Source: Marinicellulosiphila megalodicopiae
GTDB taxonomy: Bacteria; Pseudomonadota; Gammaproteobacteria; Pseudomonadales; Natronospirillaceae
Assembly: GCF_045862395.1 (NCBI RefSeq)
Contig: NZ_AP023087.1
Coordinates: forward strand, 3,472,001 to 3,536,000
Reading direction: 5' to 3'
DNA length: 64,000 nt
This document shows, piece after piece, positions 33,763-42,754 of the stretch. The position numbers were made by a program, and so were the translations under genes. Every line of letters starts with the position of its first letter. Positions within the stretch are counted from its first letter, which is position 1. Under the pieces are notes generated by a model. The model had not been told where the DNA came from. It did no database searches and was given only the letters and a program-made list of their open reading frames with translations.

Positions 33763-36700
33763 TCACATTATCATGTAAATTAATGCACTAACTAGAGCAG
33801 CTGTCGCTGCGGTTTCAATATTAGTTGCAACAGTTTTAATGGCTGTAACTGCTTGAGAATTAACTGTTAAGTCTGTATCCATTTTAACTGATGTAAACTT
33901 AGCAGCCAAAGGGCCAATATTTGTTTTAATTTCAGCATTTTCAATGCTAATGATACCACCAAGAGCAAACTCCATACCCAAGATAGCACCGACTGAATTT
34001 TCCATTGAAATTTTTCCTCCCACATAATTTTCATTATTTATGTGAAGACCTAAAAAAGTTTCTGTATTAATTAATAGCCCACTATTTACAGTCATAGAAA
34101 CTGTATTTGAATAATCAAATTCAAATTTAGCCATTCCCATTCCAGTGCCTTGCTCTAAAGCATGGTGGTATAAACCTCCTGTATTACAGTCATATTTTTT
34201 TTCATCTGACGAGGTAAAAGTATTCGTTTGATTAGTTGTCAGGTCATAAATTTTAGTACCCTGAGCATTCCATTGTTTTTCATAACAATTACCGTTACCC
34301 GGTGAGCCTTTAGTCCATTTTGCAATTTTCCCTGAACTATCTAACTCAATAGCTACCTGTAGTGGCGTTTGAATAATATCTAGGGTTTGTCCAATTTGGA
34401 AATTAATGGCGTCTCCGACATGAAACTCATAATCATGGCCCCATTTTTTTTGAACCCACACTTTACTACCGTTTGTACTATCTTGATTAGCGGACCAATG
34501 TGTTCCTTCAAGTTGTGTGTCAGTAGTTGAAAGTTTACCTCCAGCTGTTGGCCAATTTACGCTATCCCAAGTTGGGCCACCTATATTCAGTAGGTCTTCT
34601 GCTTGTTTAACATTTAATACAGCGCTTTGATTAGTATGATCTTCAGCATAACTGTTACCTAAATTATAATTCCAGTAACCTCCGAAATCATAGATATTGC
34701 CTTCCTGAGTATTAACAGTATCTAATGTACTTAGTTGAACTCTAGCATTTGATATCACGTTATCAATTTCAACAGAGCTAGATCCAGTAACTGCAGCATT
34801 AGTTGAATAATTCAATAATCCAGTCGGTTTATATTTACCACTTGAACCGCCAAAATAATTTCTTAAGGTTTGTAAATCACTTGGCATGGAAGAGGCTAAA
34901 GGGGTACCTTGTGAATATTCTCCATATTTACCACGGGCTTGTATCCACACATCACCAGCAGATTGAATTCTTATGCCGTCACTAACGGTGCCATATAAAT
35001 CATTAGATCCAACAACAACTTTACGAAAGGCTGTATCAGCCGTGTTGTTTTCATTTATATATTTTAAATAAAATACACCTGGAGATGAAGTATCCACACT
35101 GGTGACGATCGAACCTGCCTCGTTTCTTATTTCAACAGCATTAAATGCAGAAGAGGCTGTAGGATTCTCAGAATCAGTTGTTGAATCTAGTGCAGTTGCC
35201 TGTGGATCAACATATGTCTCTCCAACTTTTAAATATTGTGGTGAATCACCATTTAATGTAATAGGATCGTTTGTCGAGCCAATTCGTAACCATGAATTAG
35301 ATGCTGGTGACTCAATCATCACTCGCTCAGAACCAAACTTATCTTCCATGCGAATTTTATTACCAGAGCCAGTTTGAATCACAGACTCCGACTGATTATT
35401 TGCATTCACAGGACCAGGTGTCTCAAAATTATTAACTGCCCCTGCTATCAATGGACGATCTGGGTGTCCATCTGTAAATGTCAGCATGACTTCGGTTCCT
35501 TTTGTTAAAGGAAACTGCATGCCTTTGTTTTCACCAGCATAGGGTTGCATCATTCTAATAAATGTTGATGCGCGTCCTGATAAATTTTGATCATTCACAT
35601 CAAAAGGTAAACGCACTTTGTAACGACCGTGGTCGTCCATTTCTGCGTATTCACCTTCGCCTTCTGCATCAATTTTTGCGTGTAAGGTGCCCGAAATTCT
35701 AGGACGCTCTGTTATTTTTTCTGGTCGAAATTGTGTGATTGCAGGTATGGCTGTAAACGTATTTTGGTAGGCTACTTGATCATCAATACTAAATGCACTT
35801 TTATCTAAACCTCCAATGACCGATGGATTTAAACAACCGGCTTGTGAGCCTTTATGATTAATTTCGGTGATTAAGTATTCTTGATTATAATGCTCGCTAA
35901 AATGCTTGGTTAAATTAAATGTATACCCTGGGCTCATATAGGGCACAGTGGATTCGCCATAGAATTTTTGTTTTTCACTTAGCATTTGCTGTGCAAAAAT
36001 ATTCGCTAGTCGATCACCTTCTTCTGGCGTTTTAAAATAATGGCCATAAATATGTGACACGCCGCGACCATTTGGATCAACTACTGCAATGCCGCTTACA
36101 TCTAACGAAGGGCGCTCATAATCATAATCTTTTAAAATGACTTCTCGTGGGAGTTGTTTTTGTCTGCATGTTAAAGAATAAATCGTTTCGGCTAAATGCG
36201 AAGACTCTAAACCGGTTGCAGGTTGGTACACTAAATCGCCTGAAATTTTCAATTTACTGTGTGTCGAACAATCATCATTAAAAACAACCACTTCGCCATC
36301 TTCATTTTGTTCAAAATGATAATAAATGCCTTCTCGCTCTAACCAACGCGAGACAAATTGAAAATGACTTTCACTGTATTGGCAAACGTATGGATTTTGT
36401 TCATAGGTATTAATGAGGTTTGAGAATTCGTAATCTTGGGATTCTAAATCGGCATCTTGTAAGGCTAACTCTACTAAATCAGTGACGGATTGTTTTAAAA
36501 AAACTTGATTGTGTGTCGTTAAATTCGACCACCATAATTTAGGAACTAATTTCGCTCGATAATATATGTGGTCATTAAATTCATGTAGTTGTTCAAAATC
36601 TTGTAGGATGCCATTAAACAACACGTCATCTTCATCACCACGGTGAATTTTAAATACTACAGGGTTTTGAATCACATCATCTAATTGAATATTTTTTTCT

Positions 36701-36849
36701 TTAGATACAAGTAAAATATCAAATTGATAGGTTTTGGATAATGCTTCGAATCCTTCAAAATTAATGACTGCAAAACTGTTTTTATTAACACCTGAGGATA
36801 AAGATTCAAAAGAGAAACGTTTTTGATCTAAATCGGAAAAGTAACTCAT
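33763..36849 (-). CDS. vgrG: VgrG/TssI spike protein with inserted Ig-like domain and long C-terminal extension
   Basis: VgrG is the trimeric puncturing spike of the T6SS. The 1028 residues begin with the gp27-like part (about 1-375, YEFSNLINTYEQNPYVCQYSESHFQFVSRWLEREGIYY spread over 140-177) and the gp5-like OB fold (about 385-475, DDHGRYKVRLPFD, ENKGMQFPLTKGTEV, GHPDRPLIAG). After the start of the needle (NSWLRIGSTND) an Ig-like/DUF5011-type domain occupies about 528-613 (ITLNGDSPQYLKVGETYVDP, PGVFYLKY). Needle-like sequence resumes at DGIRIQSAGDVWIQ, with a second low-complexity insert, and the protein ends in a hydrophobic segment. Typical VgrG cores are about 600-700 residues. No enzymatic toxin domain was recognised. 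Confidence 0.92.
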   Translation of the reverse strand: MSYFSDLDQKRFSFESLSSGVNKNSFAVINFEGFEALSKTYQFDILLVSKEKNIQLDDVIQNPVVFKIHRGDEDDVLFNGILQDFEQLHEFNDHIYYRAKLVPKLWWSNLTTHNQVFLKQSVTDLVELALQDADLESQDYEFSNLINTYEQNPYVCQYSESHFQFVSRWLEREGIYYHFEQNEDGEVVVFNDDCSTHSKLKISGDLVYQPATGLESSHLAETIYSLTCRQKQLPREVILKDYDYERPSLDVSGIAVVDPNGRGVSHIYGHYFKTPEEGDRLANIFAQQMLSEKQKFYGESTVPYMSPGYTFNLTKHFSEHYNQEYLITEINHKGSQAGCLNPSVIGGLDKSAFSIDDQVAYQNTFTAIPAITQFRPEKITERPRISGTLHAKIDAEGEGEYAEMDDHGRYKVRLPFDVNDQNLSGRASTFIRMMQPYAGENKGMQFPLTKGTEVMLTFTDGHPDRPLIAGAVNNFETPGPVNANNQSESVIQTGSGNKIRMEDKFGSERVMIESPASNSWLRIGSTNDPITLNGDSPQYLKVGETYVDPQATALDSTTDSENPTASSAFNAVEIRNEAGSIVTSVDTSSPGVFYLKYINENNTADTAFRKVVVGSNDLYGTVSDGIRIQSAGDVWIQARGKYGEYSQGTPLASSMPSDLQTLRNYFGGSSGKYKPTGLLNYSTNAAVTGSSSVEIDNVISNARVQLSTLDTVNTQEGNIYDFGGYWNYNLGNSYAEDHTNQSAVLNVKQAEDLLNIGGPTWDSVNWPTAGGKLSTTDTQLEGTHWSANQDSTNGSKVWVQKKWGHDYEFHVGDAINFQIGQTLDIIQTPLQVAIELDSSGKIAKWTKGSPGNGNCYEKQWNAQGTKIYDLTTNQTNTFTSSDEKKYDCNTGGLYHHALEQGTGMGMAKFEFDYSNTVSMTVNSGLLINTETFLGLHINNENYVGGKISMENSVGAILGMEFALGGIISIENAEIKTNIGPLAAKFTSVKMDTDLTVNSQAVTAIKTVATNIETAATAALVSALIYMIM

Positions 36850-36881
36850 ATTGTTGCCCTACATATTATTTTTATCGATAG

Positions 36882-36906
36882 AAACAGCCAATCTTGTTGG
36901 CTGTTT
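36882..36906. terminator. Hairpin terminator between tssG and vgrG
   Basis: AAACAGCCAA and TTGGCTGTTT form a perfect 10-bp stem with a 5-base loop at 36882-36906. Short T runs flank it on both strands; the better one is on the plus side (ATTTTTG), so strength toward vgrG is uncertain. Confidence 0.6.
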
Positions 36907-36953
36907 ATTTTTGATTTTTTGAAACATTATTATAAACGACTATTTATAAACGG

Positions 36954-37982
36954 TTATTTATAAATAGTCACACGCTGTGTCTCATCATTTTGATATTGAG
37001 CACTTTGCATCCAACTATCCACACCTAAACCAGACCAATTGGATTGTCCTAATGAAACACCTGATACTTCGTTTGGATTTAAGACAAGCACAATTTCAAT
37101 ATCCAAAGGCTGTGACAGGTAGAAATCACATAATGAACGAATAAAATCAATGTATTCTTCATCATTCAAACATTTTTGTAAATGCTCACCAGTAACGGAG
37201 CTAATTTCGATCACAGCTTTACCCATTCTATCTTGAATGGTGCTACCAATCGTACAGTCTACGCCCAAACAATTCTGTGCGCTACCTACGATTGAATACT
37301 GATTTTCTGGGATATTTACGGTTCTTTCTACGCATGGAATGACTCTTACGTCATCAGTATTCAAAACATCTTTTAAAATAGTAGAAAAACCAACTAACGA
37401 TTTTTGGCGCTGAGAAATTAATCCTAAGTAAGGTAATAACTGCTGCGAATACTTATTGCATTGTCTAAATTCAGGATCCGCTAATCCAATAAATGAATAC
37501 AACACATCCCAATAACGCTCTTGATGTTGCTCAACCGTTTGATGAGCAAATCGATATTTTTGCCATGCACTGTAAAGCATAGGGTATAAATGTTGGTGAA
37601 TAATATCTAAAAATTCACGTGGTGCTTCATCAGCATCCCACTGATCATCTAATAATTCTTCAGTGTAATAAGCAGGTAAAGGTGACGAAATACCATACAA
37701 ACCCATGAAGTTAGTAGTCAGTTCAATATTACCTTCATCATCTACAATGACGTCATTAATATCACTGTCGACGTAATCCAGAGATAAATCAGGTCTGATT
37801 TTTAATTTCGCAGCTTTTGTGGCAACCCTACGTCTTCTTGTACGAGTAGTGGGTTCAACTGATTTTTTCTGTTCTTGGTAGCGATTTAATAATTTTACCG
37901 CTTGGAAAAAATCATACTCTTCTGCATTTTCCTGAAGGTCTTCAATTATATTAATGGTCGATCCCCCAATCTTGCAGGCCAA
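36954..37982 (-). CDS. tssG: T6SS baseplate subunit TssG
   Basis: TssG joins TssF, TssE and TssK in the baseplate wedge. The 342 residues carry the family opening YDFFQAVKLLNRYQ, FMGLYGISSPLPAYYTEELL, FLDIIHQHLYPMLYSAWQKYR and the C-terminal GxxxLGQSNWSGLG-type segment (SGVSLGQSNWSGLGVDSW). Length is usual. The start overlaps the end of tssF by 37 bases, indicating tight coupling. A basic stretch RTRRRRVATK near residue 45 is unusual and looks lineage-specific. Confidence 0.92.
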   Translation of the reverse strand: MACKIGGSTINIIEDLQENAEEYDFFQAVKLLNRYQEQKKSVEPTTRTRRRRVATKAAKLKIRPDLSLDYVDSDINDVIVDDEGNIELTTNFMGLYGISSPLPAYYTEELLDDQWDADEAPREFLDIIHQHLYPMLYSAWQKYRFAHQTVEQHQERYWDVLYSFIGLADPEFRQCNKYSQQLLPYLGLISQRQKSLVGFSTILKDVLNTDDVRVIPCVERTVNIPENQYSIVGSAQNCLGVDCTIGSTIQDRMGKAVIEISSVTGEHLQKCLNDEEYIDFIRSLCDFYLSQPLDIEIVLVLNPNEVSGVSLGQSNWSGLGVDSWMQSAQYQNDETQRVTIYK

Positions 37983-39682
37983 CTGTAACTTTCACCTGTA
38001 TTGCTTTCTTTCATAGTCACTTGAGTAAAACAATTAAACGTCGCATAACTGTTAAATAAACTTTCCAACATCGTTGCAAATAAAATCATATCGCCTCTTG
38101 ATGAATATGCATCGCGATCTAATTCAATCAGGATTTCTTGTCCTCTAAGTAAATTGCCATTTACCATTCTATCTGCACTTTTAATATCAACTGTTGAAAT
38201 GCCGGCAATCTTTTTACGATTGATGGTTTCTTCTTTTTTAGCTGTAGATCCTGGAAAAATATACAATGATAATAACGCTTGTAAATTTTCTTTATTTGCT
38301 AGTGACAAAAAGTTTAATGATAAATGAGACAACAAGCGCCAAATTAAAGATCCGCCAACAGGTACTTTTAAAGAATCCGTTGGTGGTAAAATATTACTAA
38401 ATTCAACTAATTCTGATGTTGTACTCGTAGCACGATTAATATCACCTGGACGAAGTTGTGAAGGTAGATCTGCATTTGAGCAGGTCATTTTTATGGATAA
38501 TGTTTCGTTGGTTTTGATTTCCATTTGAGCAGGATAATGCAAAGTTAAATAGGTATCGCCTGCCTCGCCTTTTTCGCCAGAATGTACCGAAGTTTGATAA
38601 ACGGGAGTCGATGACCCTCCAGAATAAAATCCACTAATAGAGTTATACACCGTACGGCTATTCGCTCGACGATTATTGCCTTCAACACTTTGAATGCTGT
38701 GAATATCAAAATGTTCTTTAACAGAACGACCTCGACCTTTTTTAGGAATAATGCGAATTTCACTTTGACGACCTGTTAATTTAATTGGCTCTGCATCATG
38801 TTCAAATAAATTAATACTGGGTGAAGCATGCAATGTAAAACGCTGTTTGTTTATAACAGGCATTTTAAAATTAACTTTATCTAAATTAAATTTAATTGTT
38901 AATTGTGAAGCTTTTGCAATTGCCTCTAATCCTTTTAATCGAACGAATAAAAATTTCTCTTTAAACAAGAAAAATTCTTGTAGGGTTCTAAATGCAGGAA
39001 ACCCGTTTTTTGGGAAAGGAATCAGTTTTTGTTCTTCATCAAACCCTAACGCTTCAAGTTTATCGGCACTTAATTGAATCACTTTATTAGAATTATCAAC
39101 AACGATATCAATGCTTGTTAAATAATGTTGTAACAATAAAAACACATCCGATGCGCCAACATAATCACCGCCAATATAAAAATCTATGCCGTCTTTCGCC
39201 CAGGTTTGCATATCCATTGAATTTAAATTGATATCTAACTCAATGATACGTTTACCCACACCTTTTTCTTCAACATTAACATCCGTAATGTTTACTGGGG
39301 CTATATTGATATCTTGGCAGGTTTGAAAACGACAGGATGTGCCTTCGACTTCAACTGAATCTACAAATGTTCCTTTAGGAATCACTAAAGAAGATTTCAA
39401 AATAGATTTAGGCGTAAATTCAATTATTGTACTTGAAGGCAGCGGTTGTAAATAATGCGGAAAAATCATTTGCATTAATGATTGAGCAAATTCAGGAAAG
39501 TCATCATCTAGTTTTTGACGAATATTACCTGTTAAAAAAGCAACACCCTCTAAAATTCGCTCAACATCAGGATCAGGACTAGGTCCCGATAATTGAGGTG
39601 CGAGGGCTGGATGTTTTTCAGAAAACTCAACAGCCAACTCTCTTAAATTATTTAATTCTTTTTGATAACTTTCAGTATTCAT
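37946..39682 (-). CDS. tssF: T6SS baseplate subunit TssF
   Basis: TssF is the large wedge subunit of the T6SS baseplate. The 578 residues have the typical start YQKELNNLRELAVEFSEKHPALAP, DPDVERILEGVAFLTGNIRQKLDDDFPEF, LMQMIFPHYLQPLPS, and further down LTLHYPAQ and the conserved C-terminal RGQEILIELDRDAYSSRGDMILFATMLESLF. Length matches the family. A 180-base gap separates it from tssE upstream, where a secondary promoter could lie. Confidence 0.93.
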   Translation of the reverse strand: MNTESYQKELNNLRELAVEFSEKHPALAPQLSGPSPDPDVERILEGVAFLTGNIRQKLDDDFPEFAQSLMQMIFPHYLQPLPSSTIIEFTPKSILKSSLVIPKGTFVDSVEVEGTSCRFQTCQDINIAPVNITDVNVEEKGVGKRIIELDINLNSMDMQTWAKDGIDFYIGGDYVGASDVFLLLQHYLTSIDIVVDNSNKVIQLSADKLEALGFDEEQKLIPFPKNGFPAFRTLQEFFLFKEKFLFVRLKGLEAIAKASQLTIKFNLDKVNFKMPVINKQRFTLHASPSINLFEHDAEPIKLTGRQSEIRIIPKKGRGRSVKEHFDIHSIQSVEGNNRRANSRTVYNSISGFYSGGSSTPVYQTSVHSGEKGEAGDTYLTLHYPAQMEIKTNETLSIKMTCSNADLPSQLRPGDINRATSTTSELVEFSNILPPTDSLKVPVGGSLIWRLLSHLSLNFLSLANKENLQALLSLYIFPGSTAKKEETINRKKIAGISTVDIKSADRMVNGNLLRGQEILIELDRDAYSSRGDMILFATMLESLFNSYATFNCFTQVTMKESNTGESYSWPARLGDRPLI

Positions 39683-39864
39683 TTTTAACTCTAATCAATT
39701 CATTTTGATCTATATTTATTTTAACAATACAAACTACGCTTATTGCATCTGCCATCGAAAAATCACTCATTTATTTTTATAAAATCATGTTTTTTCGTCT
39801 TAGCCCACCCAAATTTGATCGCAATCTAGGCTGTTAAAGTTTGGCTGCATTGTTACTATTTATA

Positions 39865-40290
39865 TTATTCTGATAATTCAATCGCGACACTTCCATCGCC
39901 GACAAGCAAAATATAAAACTTCACGTTGGTTAAACTATCTTGAAAAAGAACTTTTCCAGTTGCGACAAAACGAATCACACCCATATCTTGTTCTCTAAAT
40001 TCATATTTGATAACTGCGTTTTTTAATCTTGTTTCGTATTGAGCCGTTAATTGCATAAATGACTGGCTCAACTTTTCAATTTCAGGTGGCGACATCGAGC
40101 TCATCAAGCTTGTAAAATCATCAATACCAAATTGATTATCTAACAAAACCGTGCCTTTTCGAGTGTTATACACTTGACTTAAATCAGCAAACAAAGAACT
40201 CATATATGTAGCAAAATCAACATTAGACAAAGTACGCCCATCGTGTAATGACCACTTTCTAATGCGTTTTAACAATCTTTCTTTAGGCAT
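39865..40290 (-). CDS. tssE: T6SS baseplate subunit TssE (gp25-like)
   Basis: TssE is the T4 gp25 homologue that nucleates sheath assembly. The 141-residue product shows the family order: RLLKRIRKW near the start, LFADLSQVYNTRKGTVLLDNQFGIDDFTSLM split over 33-63, the essential YETRLKNAVIKYE helix, and a C-terminal strand. It lies 37 bases after the second hcp gene, so it seems to belong to the transcript that begins with the sheath fusion. Confidence 0.88.
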   Translation of the reverse strand: MPKERLLKRIRKWSLHDGRTLSNVDFATYMSSLFADLSQVYNTRKGTVLLDNQFGIDDFTSLMSSMSPPEIEKLSQSFMQLTAQYETRLKNAVIKYEFREQDMGVIRFVATGKVLFQDSLTNVKFYILLVGDGSVAIELSE

Positions 40291-40327
40291 GTTTAAAAAC
40301 CATTTTAATACTTTTTGTCATCCAGAA

Positions 40328-40813
40328 TTACTCTGAAGCCTCACCCCAAACATCTTCGTACTCAACGCCATCCAAAGTCCACGTCCAGCAAATCTTTTCG
40401 TAAATAAATGAAATATCTTCCATATGACGAAAACCCGTTTTGCTAGCATCCATGGTGTTTGGCATCCACGGTTTTACTTTTGAAACTAACGCATTTGATA
40501 ACATTACTGTGTAATACAATTCTTCAGCGCCCACTTCATCAATACGGTAATACTCCAAACACACTTCACTGAGTCGCTCACCAGTACACAAAGCCTGTAA
40601 TATCATTGGCGATGCTTTATCTATTTCTTTTGTGACAGTTAATGGTCTGTGCAATCTTCTACCTGAAGATACACCACGATTATCTGTTGGAAGTTCAACA
40701 CAATGATCCACAGAGTGAATTAACATCGTGCCTTCTCGACTTGGTATTTCACAAGCGCCTTCTATTTCACCTTGCTGTTCACCAATAATTCTTAACCCAC
40801 ATGGAATTGCCAT
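40328..40813 (-). CDS. Second Hcp-family tube protein
   Basis: Hcp forms the inner tube of the T6SS. The 161 residues follow the Hcp pattern GRRLHRPLTVTKEIDKASPMILQALCTGERL and end in a helix-strand pair. It differs from the Hcp at 49296: the start is MAIPCGLRIIGEQQGEIEG and the C-terminus MEDISFIYEKICWTW is only loosely like it. It sits between the TssB-TssC fusion and tssE, suggesting a second tube protein that matches the second sheath, or an Hcp that carries cargo. That pairing is inferred from order alone. Confidence 0.85.
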   Translation of the reverse strand: MAIPCGLRIIGEQQGEIEGACEIPSREGTMLIHSVDHCVELPTDNRGVSSGRRLHRPLTVTKEIDKASPMILQALCTGERLSEVCLEYYRIDEVGAEELYYTVMLSNALVSKVKPWMPNTMDASKTGFRHMEDISFIYEKICWTWTLDGVEYEDVWGEASE

Positions 40814-40895
40814 ATCATTGTCCTGTCTTCATTAATTTAATTTGTCACTGTCTATTATTGATATTAAACGATGACTGGTTTATTAAAACATCACT

Positions 40896-42674
40896 TTAAT
40901 TCTTATCAAGTTTACCTGTTTCATTCAAAGTAAATTGTGAACCCATATACTTTAAATGCGGCGTGACCGTCAAAGAAATCATATACCAATCTGATTTTCC
41001 ATCCACGTCACTAACCGTTACTTTTGCCTGTCTTAGTGGTCGCCTAATTCGAACCGCTTCGGTAGGATTATCCATATCAGTGACATAGTTTCGAATCCAG
41101 CCATTTAATTCTTTTTCTATATCTGGGCCTTTATTCCATGAGCCTATATGTTCCCGTTGCATCATTTTAATATAATGCGATAAACGGCTAACAATAAATA
41201 AATACGGAAGCTGAGCACCTAATTGATGATTAAGTTCTGCATTACGCCCAACATCTGTATTAGCAAATTCTTTTAAAGCTTGAACCGATCCAGCACCATA
41301 AAAAGCGGCATTATCATCCCCTTTATGAATTGATAACGGAATAAACCCCCAGTTAATTAATTCGGAAATTTTGCGATCAGAAATTAATATTTCCGTTGGT
41401 ATGTTTTTCTCTCTTGTGGCAACGTTTTGGCTGTCTAGCATATTTAGACCTTCAACTTTACCGTGTTGTGCACCTGAAACATCAATACACCATCTAGTAT
41501 TTGCAAAACTGGCCATTAATCGTGTTGCAAAAGCAAATGCGGCATTGCCCCATAAACCCTTTTCTTTTTTACGAATTTTTTCTTTATACTTAAAAATTTT
41601 AATTGGGTTTGAATCACTGTAACTTGGACGCAATTTAAACCCTGGCAATGCTAGGCCCACATATCGCGCATCTTCAGATTTTCTAAAATTATTCCACTTC
41701 ACAAATCTAGGTTGCTCAAAGTTAGCTGCCAAATCTCGCAAACGAGCAAAATCTGAAAAACTTGAAATGTCAAATAATTCAGAAGAAGGCGCGGATAAAA
41801 ATGGTGCGTGACTCATTGCCGCGACCGATGCAATTTGAGATAACAACCAAACACTTTCTGCATCTGGTCCAAATTCATAAGCACCAACAAATGCACTATA
41901 TGGCTTACCACCAAACTGACCGAATTCTTTTGTATAAACAATATTATATAACTGAGACTGTGTAATTTCTGGTGCATCTTCTAAGTCTTCAATTAACTCA
42001 TCTCTTGACACATCCAGAATTTCAATTACACAATTTTCAGAAAATTTTGTACGCTCAATTAAGAAATACAAACTTCTCCATATCGCTTCAATTTCTTGGA
42101 AGTCAGGATGATGTAAAATTTCATCAAGCTGCTCACCTAGGCGATCATCCAACTCAGTGATGCATAAATCCAGCAAACCCGTGTTTAGACTTTCACCATC
42201 ATTTAACATTGAATCTAAAAATTGTTTTGAGATACTTTCAGTTAACGTTTCGCAAAAATCATCCAACGATTGCTCTGGGTCAACACTTTCTAAAATATCA
42301 TGCAATTGCTGTCTTAAATCAACTAACTGCGAAAGCACTTCACTTTGCTTAACAAAATACTGAGGGCTAAAATCGTCTATTGAAGTAAAACTAAATGAAA
42401 ATTTTAATTTTTCAGCATCTTCAATTTCAGTTAATTTATCATCTACTTTAAGGTCAATGGATGGCTCTAATGACTCCATCACCTTTGAGAAGTTATCTAA
42501 CGTAATATTGATGGTTTTCTTTTCAATAAACTCAACAACATCTTTTTTATTTGACGAAAAGTTTCCAAGTACTAATAGACGAAATGGTAATTCAACATCT
42601 TTATCACCATCTGGCCCACTAGAACGATAAACCAGATTAATTCTCTCTGATGAAGCTTGAGATTCGACTGACAA
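40896..42674 (-). CDS. TssB-TssC fusion, second T6SS contractile sheath protein
   Basis: TssB and TssC normally form the sheath as separate chains. Here residues about 8-130 resemble TssB: ERINLVYRSS, VELPFRLLVLGNFS, INITLDNFSKVMES, IDDFSPQYFVKQSEVL and LVDLRQQLHDIL align block by block with the TssB at 51430. Residues about 165-592 resemble TssC: LGEQLDEILHHPDFQEIEAIWRSL, EFGQFGGKPYSAFVGAYEF, SVAAMSHAPFLSA, LSHYIKMMQREHIGSW and the ending LKYMGSQFTLNETGKLDK. The TssC N-terminal helix bound by ClpV (SLLDQIMEQTRL in the TssC at 49915) has no clear counterpart. The start is the TTG at 42672-42674 with GGAGAG five bases upstream; a longer frame from 42710 would overlap the terminator. Confidence 0.88.
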   Translation of the reverse strand: MSVESQASSERINLVYRSSGPDGDKDVELPFRLLVLGNFSSNKKDVVEFIEKKTINITLDNFSKVMESLEPSIDLKVDDKLTEIEDAEKLKFSFSFTSIDDFSPQYFVKQSEVLSQLVDLRQQLHDILESVDPEQSLDDFCETLTESISKQFLDSMLNDGESLNTGLLDLCITELDDRLGEQLDEILHHPDFQEIEAIWRSLYFLIERTKFSENCVIEILDVSRDELIEDLEDAPEITQSQLYNIVYTKEFGQFGGKPYSAFVGAYEFGPDAESVWLLSQIASVAAMSHAPFLSAPSSELFDISSFSDFARLRDLAANFEQPRFVKWNNFRKSEDARYVGLALPGFKLRPSYSDSNPIKIFKYKEKIRKKEKGLWGNAAFAFATRLMASFANTRWCIDVSGAQHGKVEGLNMLDSQNVATREKNIPTEILISDRKISELINWGFIPLSIHKGDDNAAFYGAGSVQALKEFANTDVGRNAELNHQLGAQLPYLFIVSRLSHYIKMMQREHIGSWNKGPDIEKELNGWIRNYVTDMDNPTEAVRIRRPLRQAKVTVSDVDGKSDWYMISLTVTPHLKYMGSQFTLNETGKLDKN

Positions 42675-42690
42675 TTTAACTCTCCACTTT

Positions 42691-42724
42691 AAAAATATCA
42701 AAGTCAGCACTACTGACTTTGATA
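42691..42724 (-). terminator. Intrinsic terminator between tssM and the TssB-TssC fusion
   Basis: On the minus strand, TATCAAAGTCAG, a 5-base loop, and CTGACTTTGATA are followed by TTTTT. The perfect 12-bp stem is strong, so the genes downstream are probably expressed at lower level or from their own promoter. Confidence 0.82.
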
Positions 42725-42754
42725 ATAATATTTAAACTATTTTAAATTCATTTA

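Noticed and set aside
42675..42710. N-terminal extension of the TssB-TssC fusion from a GTG at 42710
   Set aside because: The start would lie inside the loop of the terminator hairpin, while the TTG at 42674 has a good ribosome site and matches TssB starts.
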